A stretch of 49,412 nt of DNA from positions 1-49,412 of the forward strand of contig MSHM01000007.1 of assembly GCA_001941225.1 (NCBI GenBank), given 5' to 3'. This document shows positions 16,029-25,344 of this stretch, one piece after another. The DNA is from Oscillospiraceae bacterium Zagget12. GTDB taxonomy: Bacteria > Bacillota > Clostridia > UBA1381. Position 1 is the stretch's first letter; the number at the start of each line of letters is the position of its first letter. Made by a program: the position numbers and the translations under genes. The notes below the pieces were generated by a model. It ran no database searches and was not told the origin of the DNA. It saw only the letters and a program-made list of their open reading frames with translations.

Positions 16029-17018
16029 ATGAAAATTGCTGTAATCGGTTCGGGCGGTTGGGGAACCGCCATAGCGATACTGCTGTCAAAAAAAGGATAT
16101 AATGTGTACCTGTGGTCATGGATACAGGAGGAAACAGACAGGCTCAAAGCCGACAGAGAGAACAAGGAATTTCTTCCGGGCGTAAAATTCCCTGACGGAA
16201 TTTACTGTACACACGATATGGCGGAGTGTACCGACGGAGCGGAATTAATCATAACCGCCGCACCGTCACCCGCGACGCGCACCACGGCAAAGCAGCTTTC
16301 GCCGCACGTAAAGACGGGACAGCGAATTGTGAACATCTCAAAGGGACTTGAGGAGGGCAGTCTTTTAAGACTTTCCGAGGTTTACAAGCAGGCAATCCCT
16401 CAGGCGGAGGTGTCCGTTATGAGCGGCCCCTCGCACGCGGAGGAGGTTTCGCGAGGACTTCCGACAACAAATGTTGTCGCGTCGGCGGATATTGAAACGG
16501 CTAAATTTATTCAGGACATATTTATGGACGATATGTTCCGCGTATACACGTCAACCGATATAATCGGCGTGGAGCTTGGCGGCGCGCTCAAGAACGTAAT
16601 CGCGCTGTGCGCGGGAATAAGCGACGGACTCGGCTACGGCGACAATACAAAGGCGGCGCTTATGACGCGCGGACTTGCCGAAATTGCGAGGCTTGGCGTT
16701 GCTATGGGCGCAAGGCAGGAAACATTTATGGGACTCAGCGGTGTTGGCGATTTGATAGTCACCTGCACCAGTATGCACTCCCGCAACCGCCGAGCAGGAA
16801 TACTCTTGGGACAAGGAAAAACCTTGCAGGAAACGCTTGACAGCGTGCATATGGTTGTCGAGGGTGTGAACACCGCGACGGCGGCATATGAAATGGCAAA
16901 AAAATATAATGTTGAAATGCCAATCGTCGAGGAGGCATACAATATTTTGTATAACGGCAGGAACGCGCGCGAGGCTGTTCTGCTGCTTATGACAAGGGAG
17001 AAACGTGAAGAAAAATGA
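16029..17018 (+). CDS. gpsA: glycerol-3-phosphate dehydrogenase [NAD(P)+]
   Basis: 329 aa. It reduces dihydroxyacetone phosphate to sn-glycerol 3-phosphate, used by PlsY encoded just upstream. The N-terminal GSGGWGTA motif binds the dinucleotide; the catalytic lysine sits in GGALKNVIALCAGI. ATG 16029 with GGAG at about 16018-16021 is chosen over an upstream TTG at 16008. Its stop overlaps trkA by 4 nt (ATGA). Confidence 0.97.
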   Translation: MKIAVIGSGGWGTAIAILLSKKGYNVYLWSWIQEETDRLKADRENKEFLPGVKFPDGIYCTHDMAECTDGAELIITAAPSPATRTTAKQLSPHVKTGQRIVNISKGLEEGSLLRLSEVYKQAIPQAEVSVMSGPSHAEEVSRGLPTTNVVASADIETAKFIQDIFMDDMFRVYTSTDIIGVELGGALKNVIALCAGISDGLGYGDNTKAALMTRGLAEIARLGVAMGARQETFMGLSGVGDLIVTCTSMHSRNRRAGILLGQGKTLQETLDSVHMVVEGVNTATAAYEMAKKYNVEMPIVEEAYNILYNGRNAREAVLLLMTREKREEK

Positions 17019-18367
17019 ATGTGATAATAGTAGGCGGCGGAAAGGTCGGAAGAAAGCTTGTCGAGGATTTTAACGGCGAGGATTATGACGTGGTGCTTAT
17101 TGATATAAAAAGCACCGTGTGCGAGCAAGTGCAGGACGATTTTGACGTAATGTGCTTAAACGGCAGCGGTACCGATTTGGCAATTCTCAATGAGGCGGGA
17201 ACAAGCAGAGCGGATTTGTTTATTGCCGTGACCGATAATGACGAGTTCAACGCGCTTTGCGCCGTTATGGCGAAAAAAATCGGAGCGAAGAGATGCGTTG
17301 CGCGAGTAAGAAACAGGGAGTATTTCAATCAGCTTGATTTTATGAGGAATGCTCTCGGAATAAACCTTATCGTAAATCCGGAATACGCGACCGCGAATGA
17401 AATATCGAGAATGCTGCGTTTTCCGGCGGCTATAAAAAGCGAAACCTTTGCAAAGGGGCGCATAGAGCTTATAGAGTTCAACGTGGACAGCGACAACGCT
17501 TTATGCGGAAAAGCTATATATGAAATTTACAGAAAATATAAAATCAAGGTGCTTATCTGCGCGGTTCGCCGCGGCGACGACGTTTATATACCGAACGGCG
17601 ATTTTGTTATAAACAGCGGCGATAAGCTGCATATAACGGCGTCACATCAGGATTTGGCGAAATTTATGCGCGAAATAGGTATAATACAGAAAAAGGTCAG
17701 AACCGCGATACTCATAGGCGGCGGACGAATTTCGTTTTATTTGGCGGCGCAGCTCCTTGAAAGCGGCATAAGAGTAAAAATTATCGAGCAGAATATAGAA
17801 AGATGCCGGGAGCTTGCGGAATATCTTCCCAAAGCCGATATAGTATGCGGCGACGGAACGGATAAGAACGTCCTTGGCGAGGAGGGCATCGATAATGTCG
17901 ATTCCATTGTCACCCTGACCGGTATAGACGAGGAAAATATGATAATCTCGATGTACGCAAAAACAAGGAATGTCGATAAAATCGTAACAAAGGTAAACCG
18001 CGTATCATTCGCGGGATTGATGGAAAATATGGGTGTGTACAGTATTGTCACACCGAAAAACATAACCGCGAATATTATAATCCGTTACGCCAGGGCGATG
18101 AAATCGGCGGTGGATACCGAGATGCTGACGCTTTACCGCATAGTTGACAACAAAGCGGAGGCAATGGAGTTTATAGTAAACAGAGAATCCGAGATAACTT
18201 CAAGACCGCTTGCGGATATTAAAATAAAGAAAAATGTGCTTATAGCGGCGATACTCAGAAAAAACAAAATGTTCCTGCCGGACGGAAACAGCATTCTTGA
18301 GGTCGGAGATACCGTTATTGTGGTTACCACTCGGCATATCTCGTCACTCGGAGAGATAATCGGATAA
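17015..18367 (+). CDS. trkA: Trk system potassium uptake protein TrkA (two RCK domains)
   Basis: 450 aa. Two Rossmann-type RCK_N domains are present: GGGKVGRKLVEDF at the start and GGGRISFYLAAQLLESG near residue 238. Each is followed by an RCK_C (TrkA_C) domain, the double layout of classic TrkA. It is the cytoplasmic NAD(H)-binding gating ring of a K+ uptake channel-like transporter. It overlaps the end of gpsA (ATGA), and the TrkH membrane subunit follows after 24 nt. Confidence 0.95.
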   Translation: MNVIIVGGGKVGRKLVEDFNGEDYDVVLIDIKSTVCEQVQDDFDVMCLNGSGTDLAILNEAGTSRADLFIAVTDNDEFNALCAVMAKKIGAKRCVARVRNREYFNQLDFMRNALGINLIVNPEYATANEISRMLRFPAAIKSETFAKGRIELIEFNVDSDNALCGKAIYEIYRKYKIKVLICAVRRGDDVYIPNGDFVINSGDKLHITASHQDLAKFMREIGIIQKKVRTAILIGGGRISFYLAAQLLESGIRVKIIEQNIERCRELAEYLPKADIVCGDGTDKNVLGEEGIDNVDSIVTLTGIDEENMIISMYAKTRNVDKIVTKVNRVSFAGLMENMGVYSIVTPKNITANIIIRYARAMKSAVDTEMLTLYRIVDNKAEAMEFIVNRESEITSRPLADIKIKKNVLIAAILRKNKMFLPDGNSILEVGDTVIVVTTRHISSLGEIIG

Positions 18368-18391
18368 ATACTTACGCACAGAGGTAAAATT

Positions 18392-19834
18392 ATGAATTAC
18401 AGAATGATTGCCTATTCTACAGGACGTATTCTTGTTGCCGTAGCCGCAACTATGACAATTCCGCTTGCTCTTTCGCTATACTACAGAGAGGGCAATGTAA
18501 TCGCATATCTGATACCGATAATTATTTCGATTGCAATCGGAGCGGCGGTATCGATAAAAACGCCGAAAAATAAAAGCTTTTTCGTAAGAGAGGGATTTAT
18601 AATCGTCGCGCTTGCGTGGATTGGAATTTCACTTATAGGAGCTTTGCCGTTTTACATAAGCGGTCAAATACCGAAATTTACGGATTGTTTCTTTGAAACG
18701 GTTTCGGGATTTACCACTACGGGATCTTCAATACTTTTAAATGTTGAAAATATGAGTAAAAGCCTGCTGTTTTGGAGAAGTTTTACACATTGGCTCGGCG
18801 GTATGGGAGTACTTGTGTTCACAATGGCTATATTTACGGCTAAGGACACGCGCACAACGCATATGATGAAAGCCGAAATGCCCGGACCCATAGTCGGCAA
18901 GCTGACAAGCAAATGGCAGTTTTCCGCGCGTATATTGTATCTGATGTATATCGCGCTCACGGTGATTGAGATAATATTCCTGCTTTTCGGCGGTATGCCG
19001 CTTTTTGACAGCGTTGTGCACGCGTTCGGCACAGCCGGCACGGGAGGTTTCGGAATAAAAAATACGTCAATCGCGTTTTATAACAGCGCGTATATAGACT
19101 ATGTTATAAGTATATTTATGATATTGTTCGGTATGAACTTCAACATATTCTATTTGATGCTTATACGCAAATTCACGCAAATTAAGGACAACGAGGAAAT
19201 ACGTTGGTATCTTTGCATTATTGCGGCGTCGGCGCTTATAATAGCGTTTAATATATTGCCGCTGTATAAATCCTTCGGCGAGTCGTTTCGATACGCGTTT
19301 TTCCAGGTTTCGTCGATAATGACCACGACGGGATATTCCACCGCCGACTTTGCGAAGTGGCCGATGCTGTCGCAAATGATACTGGTGATACTTATGGTAA
19401 TAGGCGGCTGCGCGGGCTCTACCGGCGGCGGTCTGAAGGTAGTGCGCGTTATGATATTGGCTAAGGTAATGGTTCGCACGATTAAAAACACAGCAAGCCC
19501 GAGGAGCGTTTTTTCCGTTAAGAACGATGGAAAACAGCTTGAAACGGGCGTTGTAAAAGGCATAATGGCATATTTGGTTGTATACGTGATATTCGCCGTA
19601 ATATCGCTTATTATAGTAAGTCTTGACAATATGGATTTTACAACTACAGTCACATCGGTAATCGCGACTATGAACAATATAGGTCCGGGACTCGGCGCAG
19701 TGGGACCGACCGGAAATTTCGCCGCGTTTTCACCGCTGTCAAAAATAGTGCTGTCGGTGGGAATGCTTGCGGGCAGATTGGAATTTTATCCGATATTGAT
19801 ACTTTTCTCGCCCTACACATGGAAAAGGTCGTAA
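18392..19834 (+). CDS. trkH: Trk potassium transporter membrane subunit TrkH
   Basis: 480 aa, with many transmembrane helices and the four P-loop-type segments of the SKT superfamily: ETVSGFTTTGSSIL, HAFGTAGTGGFGIKN, SSIMTTTGYSTADF and ATMNNIGPGLGAVGP, each carrying the selectivity-filter glycine. It forms the K+-permeation pathway for the TrkA encoded upstream. GAGGTAAAA precedes ATG 18392. Confidence 0.95.
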   Translation: MNYRMIAYSTGRILVAVAATMTIPLALSLYYREGNVIAYLIPIIISIAIGAAVSIKTPKNKSFFVREGFIIVALAWIGISLIGALPFYISGQIPKFTDCFFETVSGFTTTGSSILLNVENMSKSLLFWRSFTHWLGGMGVLVFTMAIFTAKDTRTTHMMKAEMPGPIVGKLTSKWQFSARILYLMYIALTVIEIIFLLFGGMPLFDSVVHAFGTAGTGGFGIKNTSIAFYNSAYIDYVISIFMILFGMNFNIFYLMLIRKFTQIKDNEEIRWYLCIIAASALIIAFNILPLYKSFGESFRYAFFQVSSIMTTTGYSTADFAKWPMLSQMILVILMVIGGCAGSTGGGLKVVRVMILAKVMVRTIKNTASPRSVFSVKNDGKQLETGVVKGIMAYLVVYVIFAVISLIIVSLDNMDFTTTVTSVIATMNNIGPGLGAVGPTGNFAAFSPLSKIVLSVGMLAGRLEFYPILILFSPYTWKRS

Positions 19835-19851
19835 TAACACTTTAAAAGGAA

Positions 19852-21204
19852 GTGAGTATTATCATACTCAGACAGATATTTTTAAAGAAAAGAATAAATC
19901 CGGCGCGGCGCGTGGCATTGGGCTTTGCCGTGCTGATAATCGCGGGAGCGCTGCTTTTTATGCTGCCCGTGTCCTCAAAGGCGCGCGTGTGGACGCCGTT
20001 TCTTACGGCGCTTTTCACATCGACCTCCGCCACCTGCGTGACGGGTCTTACGCTTATAAACGCGGGAGAATATCTGAGCCTGTTCGGTCAGGCGGTTCTG
20101 CTCATACTGATACAGCTGGGCGGACTGGGATTTATGACGATTCTGTCCCTCGCGTTTTTCGCGTCAAACAAGCAGATAGGATTAAGGAACAGAATAATGA
20201 TGGCGCAGTCGGTCGGAAGTGAAAGTCTTGACGGCGTGGTTAAGCTGGTAAAGCACGTTCTCTGCATAACGGGCATAGTGGAGCTTGCCGGCGCGGCGGC
20301 GCTGTCGGTCAGATTTGTGCCGCAGTACGGAGTTTTAAAGGGAATATGGTTCGGTATATTCCATTCAGTGTCGGCATTTTGCAACGCCGGATTTGACCTT
20401 ACCGGCAGCAGTATGCTCACATATAAGCACGATTCTCTTGTGCTGATTACTCTTGCCGCGCTTATTATAATAGGCGGATTGGGATTTTTGGTATGGGAGG
20501 ATATACTCACAAAGAAATCGCTCAAAAGACTGAGTATGTATTCAAAGGTGGTGCTTGTAACCACCGCTGTATGCCTTGCATTGGGAACAGCCGTTTATTT
20601 TGTTCTGGAATATAACAATCCCGAAACGATAGGCTCCGACTCGGCGGGCTGTAAGCTGCTGTCGGCGTTTTTCCAGTCGGTAACGACGCGAACAGCGGGA
20701 TTTGACGCTATTTCGCAAAATAACCTCACGGATTTGTCAAAGGTGTGGGGAATAATACTTATGATGATAGGCGGCGCGTCCGGCTCGACGGCGGGCGGCG
20801 TAAAGGTTGGAACAGCCGCGCTTGTGGCGCTTACGCTGTATTCGGTGCTGCGGTCAAGGCGCGACGTTGTGATACTCGGACGGCGCGTGGAGCATAGGGT
20901 AATACTTCACGCTATGTCGCTTATGGTTATGTGGCTTATATTAACCGTTGCGGGCGCGATGCTTGTCGCCTTTGCGGATAACCGCACGATACTCGGTGCT
21001 ATGTATGAAACGGCGTCGGCATACAGTACCGTCGGACTTACCGTGGGAATATCCGAAACCGCGTCGCTTTTTACCCAAATACTGTATATCATTTATATGT
21101 TTTTCGGAAGAGTGGGAATAATGACGATAAGCGTTATGTTTATGACCCGCTCCGGAAAGTCGAACGAGATAAGGTATCCTGAGGGCAACTTTATAATCGG
21201 ATAA
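19852..21204 (+). CDS. ktrB: KtrB/TrkH-family potassium transporter subunit
   Basis: 450 aa, a second SKT-superfamily membrane protein, with filter segments TSTSATCVTGLT, HSVSAFCNAGFDLTG, QSVTTRTAGFDAIS and ETASAYSTVGLT. The CNAGFDL and TRTAGF patterns are of the KtrB type, and its partner KtrA lies 12 nt downstream. The start is uncertain. GTG 19852 sits only 2 nt beyond AAGGA, and the text AAGGAAGTGA (19846-19855) itself looks like an extended ribosome site, so initiation at ATT 19858 or ATC 19861 is possible. The ktrB name rests on context and these patterns. Confidence 0.9.
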   Translation: MSIIILRQIFLKKRINPARRVALGFAVLIIAGALLFMLPVSSKARVWTPFLTALFTSTSATCVTGLTLINAGEYLSLFGQAVLLILIQLGGLGFMTILSLAFFASNKQIGLRNRIMMAQSVGSESLDGVVKLVKHVLCITGIVELAGAAALSVRFVPQYGVLKGIWFGIFHSVSAFCNAGFDLTGSSMLTYKHDSLVLITLAALIIIGGLGFLVWEDILTKKSLKRLSMYSKVVLVTTAVCLALGTAVYFVLEYNNPETIGSDSAGCKLLSAFFQSVTTRTAGFDAISQNNLTDLSKVWGIILMMIGGASGSTAGGVKVGTAALVALTLYSVLRSRRDVVILGRRVEHRVILHAMSLMVMWLILTVAGAMLVAFADNRTILGAMYETASAYSTVGLTVGISETASLFTQILYIIYMFFGRVGIMTISVMFMTRSGKSNEIRYPEGNFIIG

Positions 21205-21216
21205 AAGGAGATTAAT

Positions 21217-21873
21217 ATGAAAACTTTTGCTGTAATAGGCTTGGGAAGATTCGGAACTGCTGTCGCAGCGCAGCTTTTCAATATGGGATATGAGGTTCTT
21301 GCCGTTGACAAAAATATGGATAAGGTAAACGTAATATCCGATAACGTGACAAAGGCGGTATGCGGCGACGCGAGAGAGGAAAGCGTCCTGAAAGCTGTCG
21401 GAATAAGAAATTACGACTGCGCGGTTGTCGCCATAGGAGACGACCTCGCGGACAGCGTGCTTATAACTCTTGCGCTCAAGGAAATGGGCGTGGGACAGAT
21501 TATCTGCAAGGCGCGGGATAACAGGCATAAAAAGGTGCTGAAGAAAATAGGCGCCGACAATGTCATAATACCGGAGCAGGAGGCGGGAATAAAGACCGCC
21601 GTAAGCCTTGTGTCAAAGCGTGTGATGGATTTAATCGACCTTTCCGACGAGTACGGAATCGCCGATATTACCGCGCCAAAATCATGGGTGGGCAGGAGCA
21701 TTGAGGAATTATCCATACGCAGGAAATACGGCGTGAATATAATCGCCGTCAAAAACCGCCTTGACGATAATGACGTGAATATCGCGCCCAAGTCGGATTA
21801 TAAATTTAAGGAAACCGATATTATTGTGCTTGTCGGCGAAACCGCCGAAATTAACAGATTAAACAATATGTAG
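21217..21873 (+). CDS. ktrA: KtrA-type potassium uptake regulatory subunit
   Basis: 218 aa, one RCK_N domain (VIGLGRFGTAVAAQL at the start, with the acidic end of beta-2 at VLAVDK) and one RCK_C domain (about 140-218). This single-RCK size is KtrA, not TrkA. It gates KtrB by nucleotide binding; RCK_C domains of this family can bind c-di-AMP in Firmicutes, not testable here. AAAGGAG precedes ATG 21217. A terminator follows. Confidence 0.94.
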   Translation: MKTFAVIGLGRFGTAVAAQLFNMGYEVLAVDKNMDKVNVISDNVTKAVCGDAREESVLKAVGIRNYDCAVVAIGDDLADSVLITLALKEMGVGQIICKARDNRHKKVLKKIGADNVIIPEQEAGIKTAVSLVSKRVMDLIDLSDEYGIADITAPKSWVGRSIEELSIRRKYGVNIIAVKNRLDDNDVNIAPKSDYKFKETDIIVLVGETAEINRLNNM

Positions 21874-21881
21874 AAAAGCGG

Positions 21882-21917
21882 GACTGTTGATACGCGTGTC
21901 AACAGTCTTTTATGTTT
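21882..21917 (+). terminator. intrinsic terminator after ktrA
   Basis: GACTGTTGA (21882-21890) pairs with TCAACAGTC (21899-21907), extendable inward by AC/GT and T:G pairs, followed by TTTTATGTTT. Confidence 0.85.
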
Positions 21918-21996
21918 AGAAAAACAAAAATATACGCGCATACTATGTATTTTTTATGAAGAATTTACAAATAGTAAAAAAGGAGAGAAAAAACTA

Positions 21997-22025
21997 TTGA
22001 CAAAAGTTTAACAATCACGTATAAT
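21997..22025 (+). promoter_or_regulatory. consensus sigma-A promoter of adhE
   Basis: TTGACA (21997-22002), a 17-nt spacer, TATAAT (22020-22025): both hexamers match consensus exactly. Confidence 0.93.
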
Positions 22026-22032
22026 AGTACAC

Positions 22033-22060
22033 GAAGATTGATAAAAATTTATCAATCTTC
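22033..22060. promoter_or_regulatory. 28-bp perfect palindrome with Rex-like core before adhE
   Basis: GAAGATTGATAAA (22033-22045) and its exact reverse complement (22048-22060) flank two A's. The core TTGATAAAAATTTATCAA (22038-22055) resembles the Rex redox-repressor site TTGTTAA-N4-TTAACAA, differing at one position per half. It starts 7 nt after the -10, at the expected transcription start, an ideal repressor position. Rex control of adhE is established in other Firmicutes; its action here is inference. Confidence 0.7.
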
Positions 22061-22097
22061 AAAATCAACAATTTAAGCAATTCAGGAGGGCTTGATT

Positions 22098-24686
22098 ATG
22101 TCTGAAGTAAATGTAAATGTAAATGAAATGATAGACGGCTATGTGGCAAAGGCGCAGAAGGCACTGCACGAGTTTTTAGAGCTTGACCAGGAGCAGATTG
22201 ACGCCATTGTAAAGGCTATGACGCTTGCCGGACTTGACAAGCATATGGAGCTTGCTAAAATGGCGGTTGAGGAAACCGGCAGAGGCGTATACGAGGATAA
22301 AATAACAAAAAATATGTTCGCTACCGAATATGTGTATCACTCGATAAAGAATGAAAAAACAGTAGGCGTTATCGCCGAAAACGACCTTGAGGATTATGAA
22401 ACCATAGCAGAGCCTGTCGGCGTGGTATGCGGCGTTACGCCCGTAACGAACCCGACATCTACAACGCTTTTCAAAGCGCTTATAAGCGTTAAGGCAAGAA
22501 ACCCGATTATATTCGGATTTCACCCGGGCGCGCAGAAGTGCAGCGCGGCTGCGGCAAAGGTTGTGCTTGACGCGGCTGTTGCGGCGGGAGCGCCGGAAAA
22601 CTGTATTCAATGGATTGAATATCCGTCGATAGAGGCTACAAACGCGCTTATGAACCACCCGGGAGTTGCCACGGTGCTTGCCACGGGCGGCAGCGGTATG
22701 GTTAAGGCGGCGTATTCAACCGGAAAGCCGGCATTGGGCGTAGGCCCCGGCAACGTGCCGTGCTATATCCATAAGAGCGCAGACCTTGAGCAGGCTGTAA
22801 ACGACCTTATTCTTTCAAAGACTTTCGACAACGGTATGATTTGCGCGTCCGAGCAGGCGGCAATCGTAGACAAATCCATCTCGTCGAAATTTGAAAAGCT
22901 GATGAAAAAGTACGGCTGCTATTTCCTTAAGGAGGATGAAATCAAGCAGGTAAGCGATTACTGCATAAACAGCGAAAAAGGCGCCGTAAATCCGGATATT
23001 GTCGGAAAGAGCGCAGAATGGATTGCGGCAAACGCAGGTGTCAAGGTGCCGGCGGGAACAAAAATACTACTCGCAAAGCTTGACGGAGTAGGTCCCGAAT
23101 ATCCGCTTTCAAGAGAAAAGCTAAGTCCGGTGCTTGCGTATTTTATTGTGGACTCAACCGAGGAGGGCATTGACAGAGCGGAAGAAATGGTTATGTTCCA
23201 CGGTATGGGACACTCCGCCGTTATCCACGCGAACGACGAGGAGGTAATCAATAAATTTGCCCAAACAATGAAGGCAAGCCGACTTATCGTAAACTCACCG
23301 TCGTCGCACGGCGCGATAGGCGATATTTACAATACCAATATGCCGTCGCTCACGCTCGGCTGCGGCAGCTACGGCGGCAACAGCGTCAGCGGAAACGTCA
23401 CCACGATAAACCTTATAAATCAAAAGAGAGTGGCAAAGAGGAGGGTTAATATGCAGTGGTTCAAGGTTCCCGACAGGATTTACTTTGAAAATAACTCGAT
23501 ACAGTATCTTGAAAAAATGCCGAATATATCGCGCACGTTTATCGTAACCGACCCCGGAATGGTAACGCTCGGCTATGTTGATAAAATTCTATACTACCTG
23601 AGAAAGAGAGCGGATTACGTTCACTGCGAAATCTTCTCCGACGTTGAACCCGACCCGTCCATAGAAACGGTAAAAAGCGGTGCGCAAATGATGAATGAAT
23701 TTCAGCCGGACGTAATAATCGCGCTCGGCGGCGGCAGCGCGATGGACGCGGCAAAGGGAATGTGGCTGTTCTATGAGCATCCGGACGTTGACTTTAACGC
23801 GTTAAGACTTAGATTTTTGGATATAAGAAAGCGCGCGTTCAAATTCCCCAAAATGGGCAACAAGGCAAGAATGGTGTCAATCCCGACAACCTCGGGCACA
23901 GGTTCGGAGGTAACCAGCTTTGCCGTTATATCGGATAAAAAGAACAATATGAAGTACCCGCTTGCGGACTATGAGCTGACACCGAATGTCGCTATAATCG
24001 ACCCGCAGTTTGTAATGTCGCTGCCAAAGGCGGCTACGGCGGACACAGGACTTGACGTTCTCACGCACGCTATCGAGGCGTATGTTTCGGTTATGGCGTC
24101 CGACTACACGGACGGACTTGCAATGAAGGCTATCCAGCTTGTATTCAAGTATCTGCCGAGAGCCTATAAGAACGGCGCGGAGGACGCGGAGGCGAGAGAA
24201 AAGATGCACAACGCAAGCTGTATCGCGGGTATGGCTTTCACAAACGCGTTTTTGGGACTTAACCACTCAATAGCGCACAAAATAGGCGGAGAATATCACG
24301 TTCCGCACGGACGCGCCAACGCGGTGCTGGTGCCGCACGTTATAAAATATAACGCGCAGATGCCGTCAAAATTTGTGTCGTTCCCGAAATATAAGAAATT
24401 TGTCGCGGACGAGAAGTATGCCGAAATCGCGTCATTCCTGGGACTTCCCGCAAAGACGGCGCAGGAGGGCGTGCAGAGCCTTATAGACGCTGTTGTCGCT
24501 CTTATGAAGGAGGTAGGCGAGCCGCTTTCGTTCGCTGAATGCGGAATCGACGAGGAAACCTATATGAATAAAATTCCGGATATAGCAAATAAGGCGTTCG
24601 AGGATCAGTGCACAACGGCAAATCCGAAACTTCCGCTTGTAACCGAAATCGAAGAAATAATGAAAAAGGCATATAAAGGCATATAA
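22098..24686 (+). CDS. adhE: bifunctional acetaldehyde-CoA/alcohol dehydrogenase AdhE
   Basis: 862 aa. Residues about 1-440 are a CoA-acylating aldehyde dehydrogenase with catalytic C249 (NGMICASEQA); residues about 455-862 are an iron-dependent alcohol dehydrogenase with the NAD motif GGGSAMDAAKGMW and metal-binding His in DVLTHAIEAY and LNHSIAHKIGG...HVPHGRAN. It reduces acetyl-CoA to ethanol, reoxidising NADH during fermentation, and typically forms spirosomes. ATG 22098 lies 7 nt after AGGAGGG (22084-22090); the upstream TTG 22092 is not chosen. Single gene between a strong promoter and a terminator. Confidence 0.97.
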   Translation: MSEVNVNVNEMIDGYVAKAQKALHEFLELDQEQIDAIVKAMTLAGLDKHMELAKMAVEETGRGVYEDKITKNMFATEYVYHSIKNEKTVGVIAENDLEDYETIAEPVGVVCGVTPVTNPTSTTLFKALISVKARNPIIFGFHPGAQKCSAAAAKVVLDAAVAAGAPENCIQWIEYPSIEATNALMNHPGVATVLATGGSGMVKAAYSTGKPALGVGPGNVPCYIHKSADLEQAVNDLILSKTFDNGMICASEQAAIVDKSISSKFEKLMKKYGCYFLKEDEIKQVSDYCINSEKGAVNPDIVGKSAEWIAANAGVKVPAGTKILLAKLDGVGPEYPLSREKLSPVLAYFIVDSTEEGIDRAEEMVMFHGMGHSAVIHANDEEVINKFAQTMKASRLIVNSPSSHGAIGDIYNTNMPSLTLGCGSYGGNSVSGNVTTINLINQKRVAKRRVNMQWFKVPDRIYFENNSIQYLEKMPNISRTFIVTDPGMVTLGYVDKILYYLRKRADYVHCEIFSDVEPDPSIETVKSGAQMMNEFQPDVIIALGGGSAMDAAKGMWLFYEHPDVDFNALRLRFLDIRKRAFKFPKMGNKARMVSIPTTSGTGSEVTSFAVISDKKNNMKYPLADYELTPNVAIIDPQFVMSLPKAATADTGLDVLTHAIEAYVSVMASDYTDGLAMKAIQLVFKYLPRAYKNGAEDAEAREKMHNASCIAGMAFTNAFLGLNHSIAHKIGGEYHVPHGRANAVLVPHVIKYNAQMPSKFVSFPKYKKFVADEKYAEIASFLGLPAKTAQEGVQSLIDAVVALMKEVGEPLSFAECGIDEETYMNKIPDIANKAFEDQCTTANPKLPLVTEIEEIMKKAYKGI

Positions 24687-24702
24687 AATCCACAAACCCA
24701 TC

Positions 24703-24734
24703 AAAAATGCGGAGGCTTAGGCTTTCGCATTTTT
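24703..24734 (+). terminator. probable terminator after adhE
   Basis: AAAAATGCG (24703-24711) pairs with CGCATTTTT (24726-24734) around a 14-nt loop. The right arm itself supplies the T-run. Confidence 0.65.
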
Positions 24735-24771
24735 GCGTGTATAATATTGTCGAAAAGAAAAAATAATAAAA

Positions 24772-24806
24772 ATGTCATAGAAAAGTGACATATAATGTGT
24801 TATAAT
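24772..24806 (+). promoter_or_regulatory. candidate promoter region with small inverted repeat before the zinc-ribbon gene
   Basis: Two TATAAT hexamers (24791-24796 and 24801-24806) have no good -35. ATGTCA (24772-24777) and TGACAT (24786-24791), 8 nt apart, form an inverted repeat overlapping where a -35 would lie. A promoter that needs an activator or an operator is possible. Confidence 0.35.
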
Positions 24807-24860
24807 GTAAACATACATATAAAATCGGAATATATTAATAATAAGAGAGGAGCGATTTAT

Positions 24861-25319
24861 ATGGAGGAAGTATTTGATAAAATAAAGGAGCACACGAACA
24901 AGGCAAAGGACGGAGCTGCAAAGATAACCAAGACGGTTATAGACAAAACCAACAGCGTTGTAAGCCAAACAAAGCTGAAGTACGCGATAAGCGAAACCTC
25001 CGGCAAGATTGACGACATATATAAGGAAATGGGCAAGGCAGTATATGAGAGGTATCTTTCCGATGATGAAACGTGCTGCGACGCTATGCGCGAGAAGTGC
25101 GAAAAGATTGACGCGTTGAACGAGGAGATAGAAGAGCTTAAAATGCAGCTTGCCGAGATTAAGGAAACGGTTAAATGCCCTAAATGCGGCGCGTATAATA
25201 ACACCGGCAGCGCATATTGCTCAAAGTGCGGCGAAAAGCTGTACGTTGATGAAGAATTTGACGGCAGCGTGCAAACCACTGAGGTAAAACCTAAAAAGCC
25301 GGAAACAAATGAGGATTGA
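24861..25319 (+). CDS. coiled-coil zinc-ribbon protein of unknown function
   Basis: 152 aa. Residues about 1-110 are helical and charged, with a coiled-coil (CEKIDALNEEIEELKMQLAE). Residues about 113-135 form a zinc ribbon with two CxxC pairs, VKCPKCGAYN and YCSKCGEKL. The C-terminus is a low-complexity KPKKPE tail. It has no membrane segment. ATG 24861 follows AGAGAGGAGC (24844-24853). The gene 25 nt downstream shares a related repetitive amphipathic segment, so the pair may work together. No enzymatic function can be assigned; the zinc ribbon may serve protein or nucleic-acid contacts. Confidence 0.85.
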   Translation: MEEVFDKIKEHTNKAKDGAAKITKTVIDKTNSVVSQTKLKYAISETSGKIDDIYKEMGKAVYERYLSDDETCCDAMREKCEKIDALNEEIEELKMQLAEIKETVKCPKCGAYNNTGSAYCSKCGEKLYVDEEFDGSVQTTEVKPKKPETNED

Positions 25320-25344
25320 AAATCATAGAAAAAAAGGTGAACTT

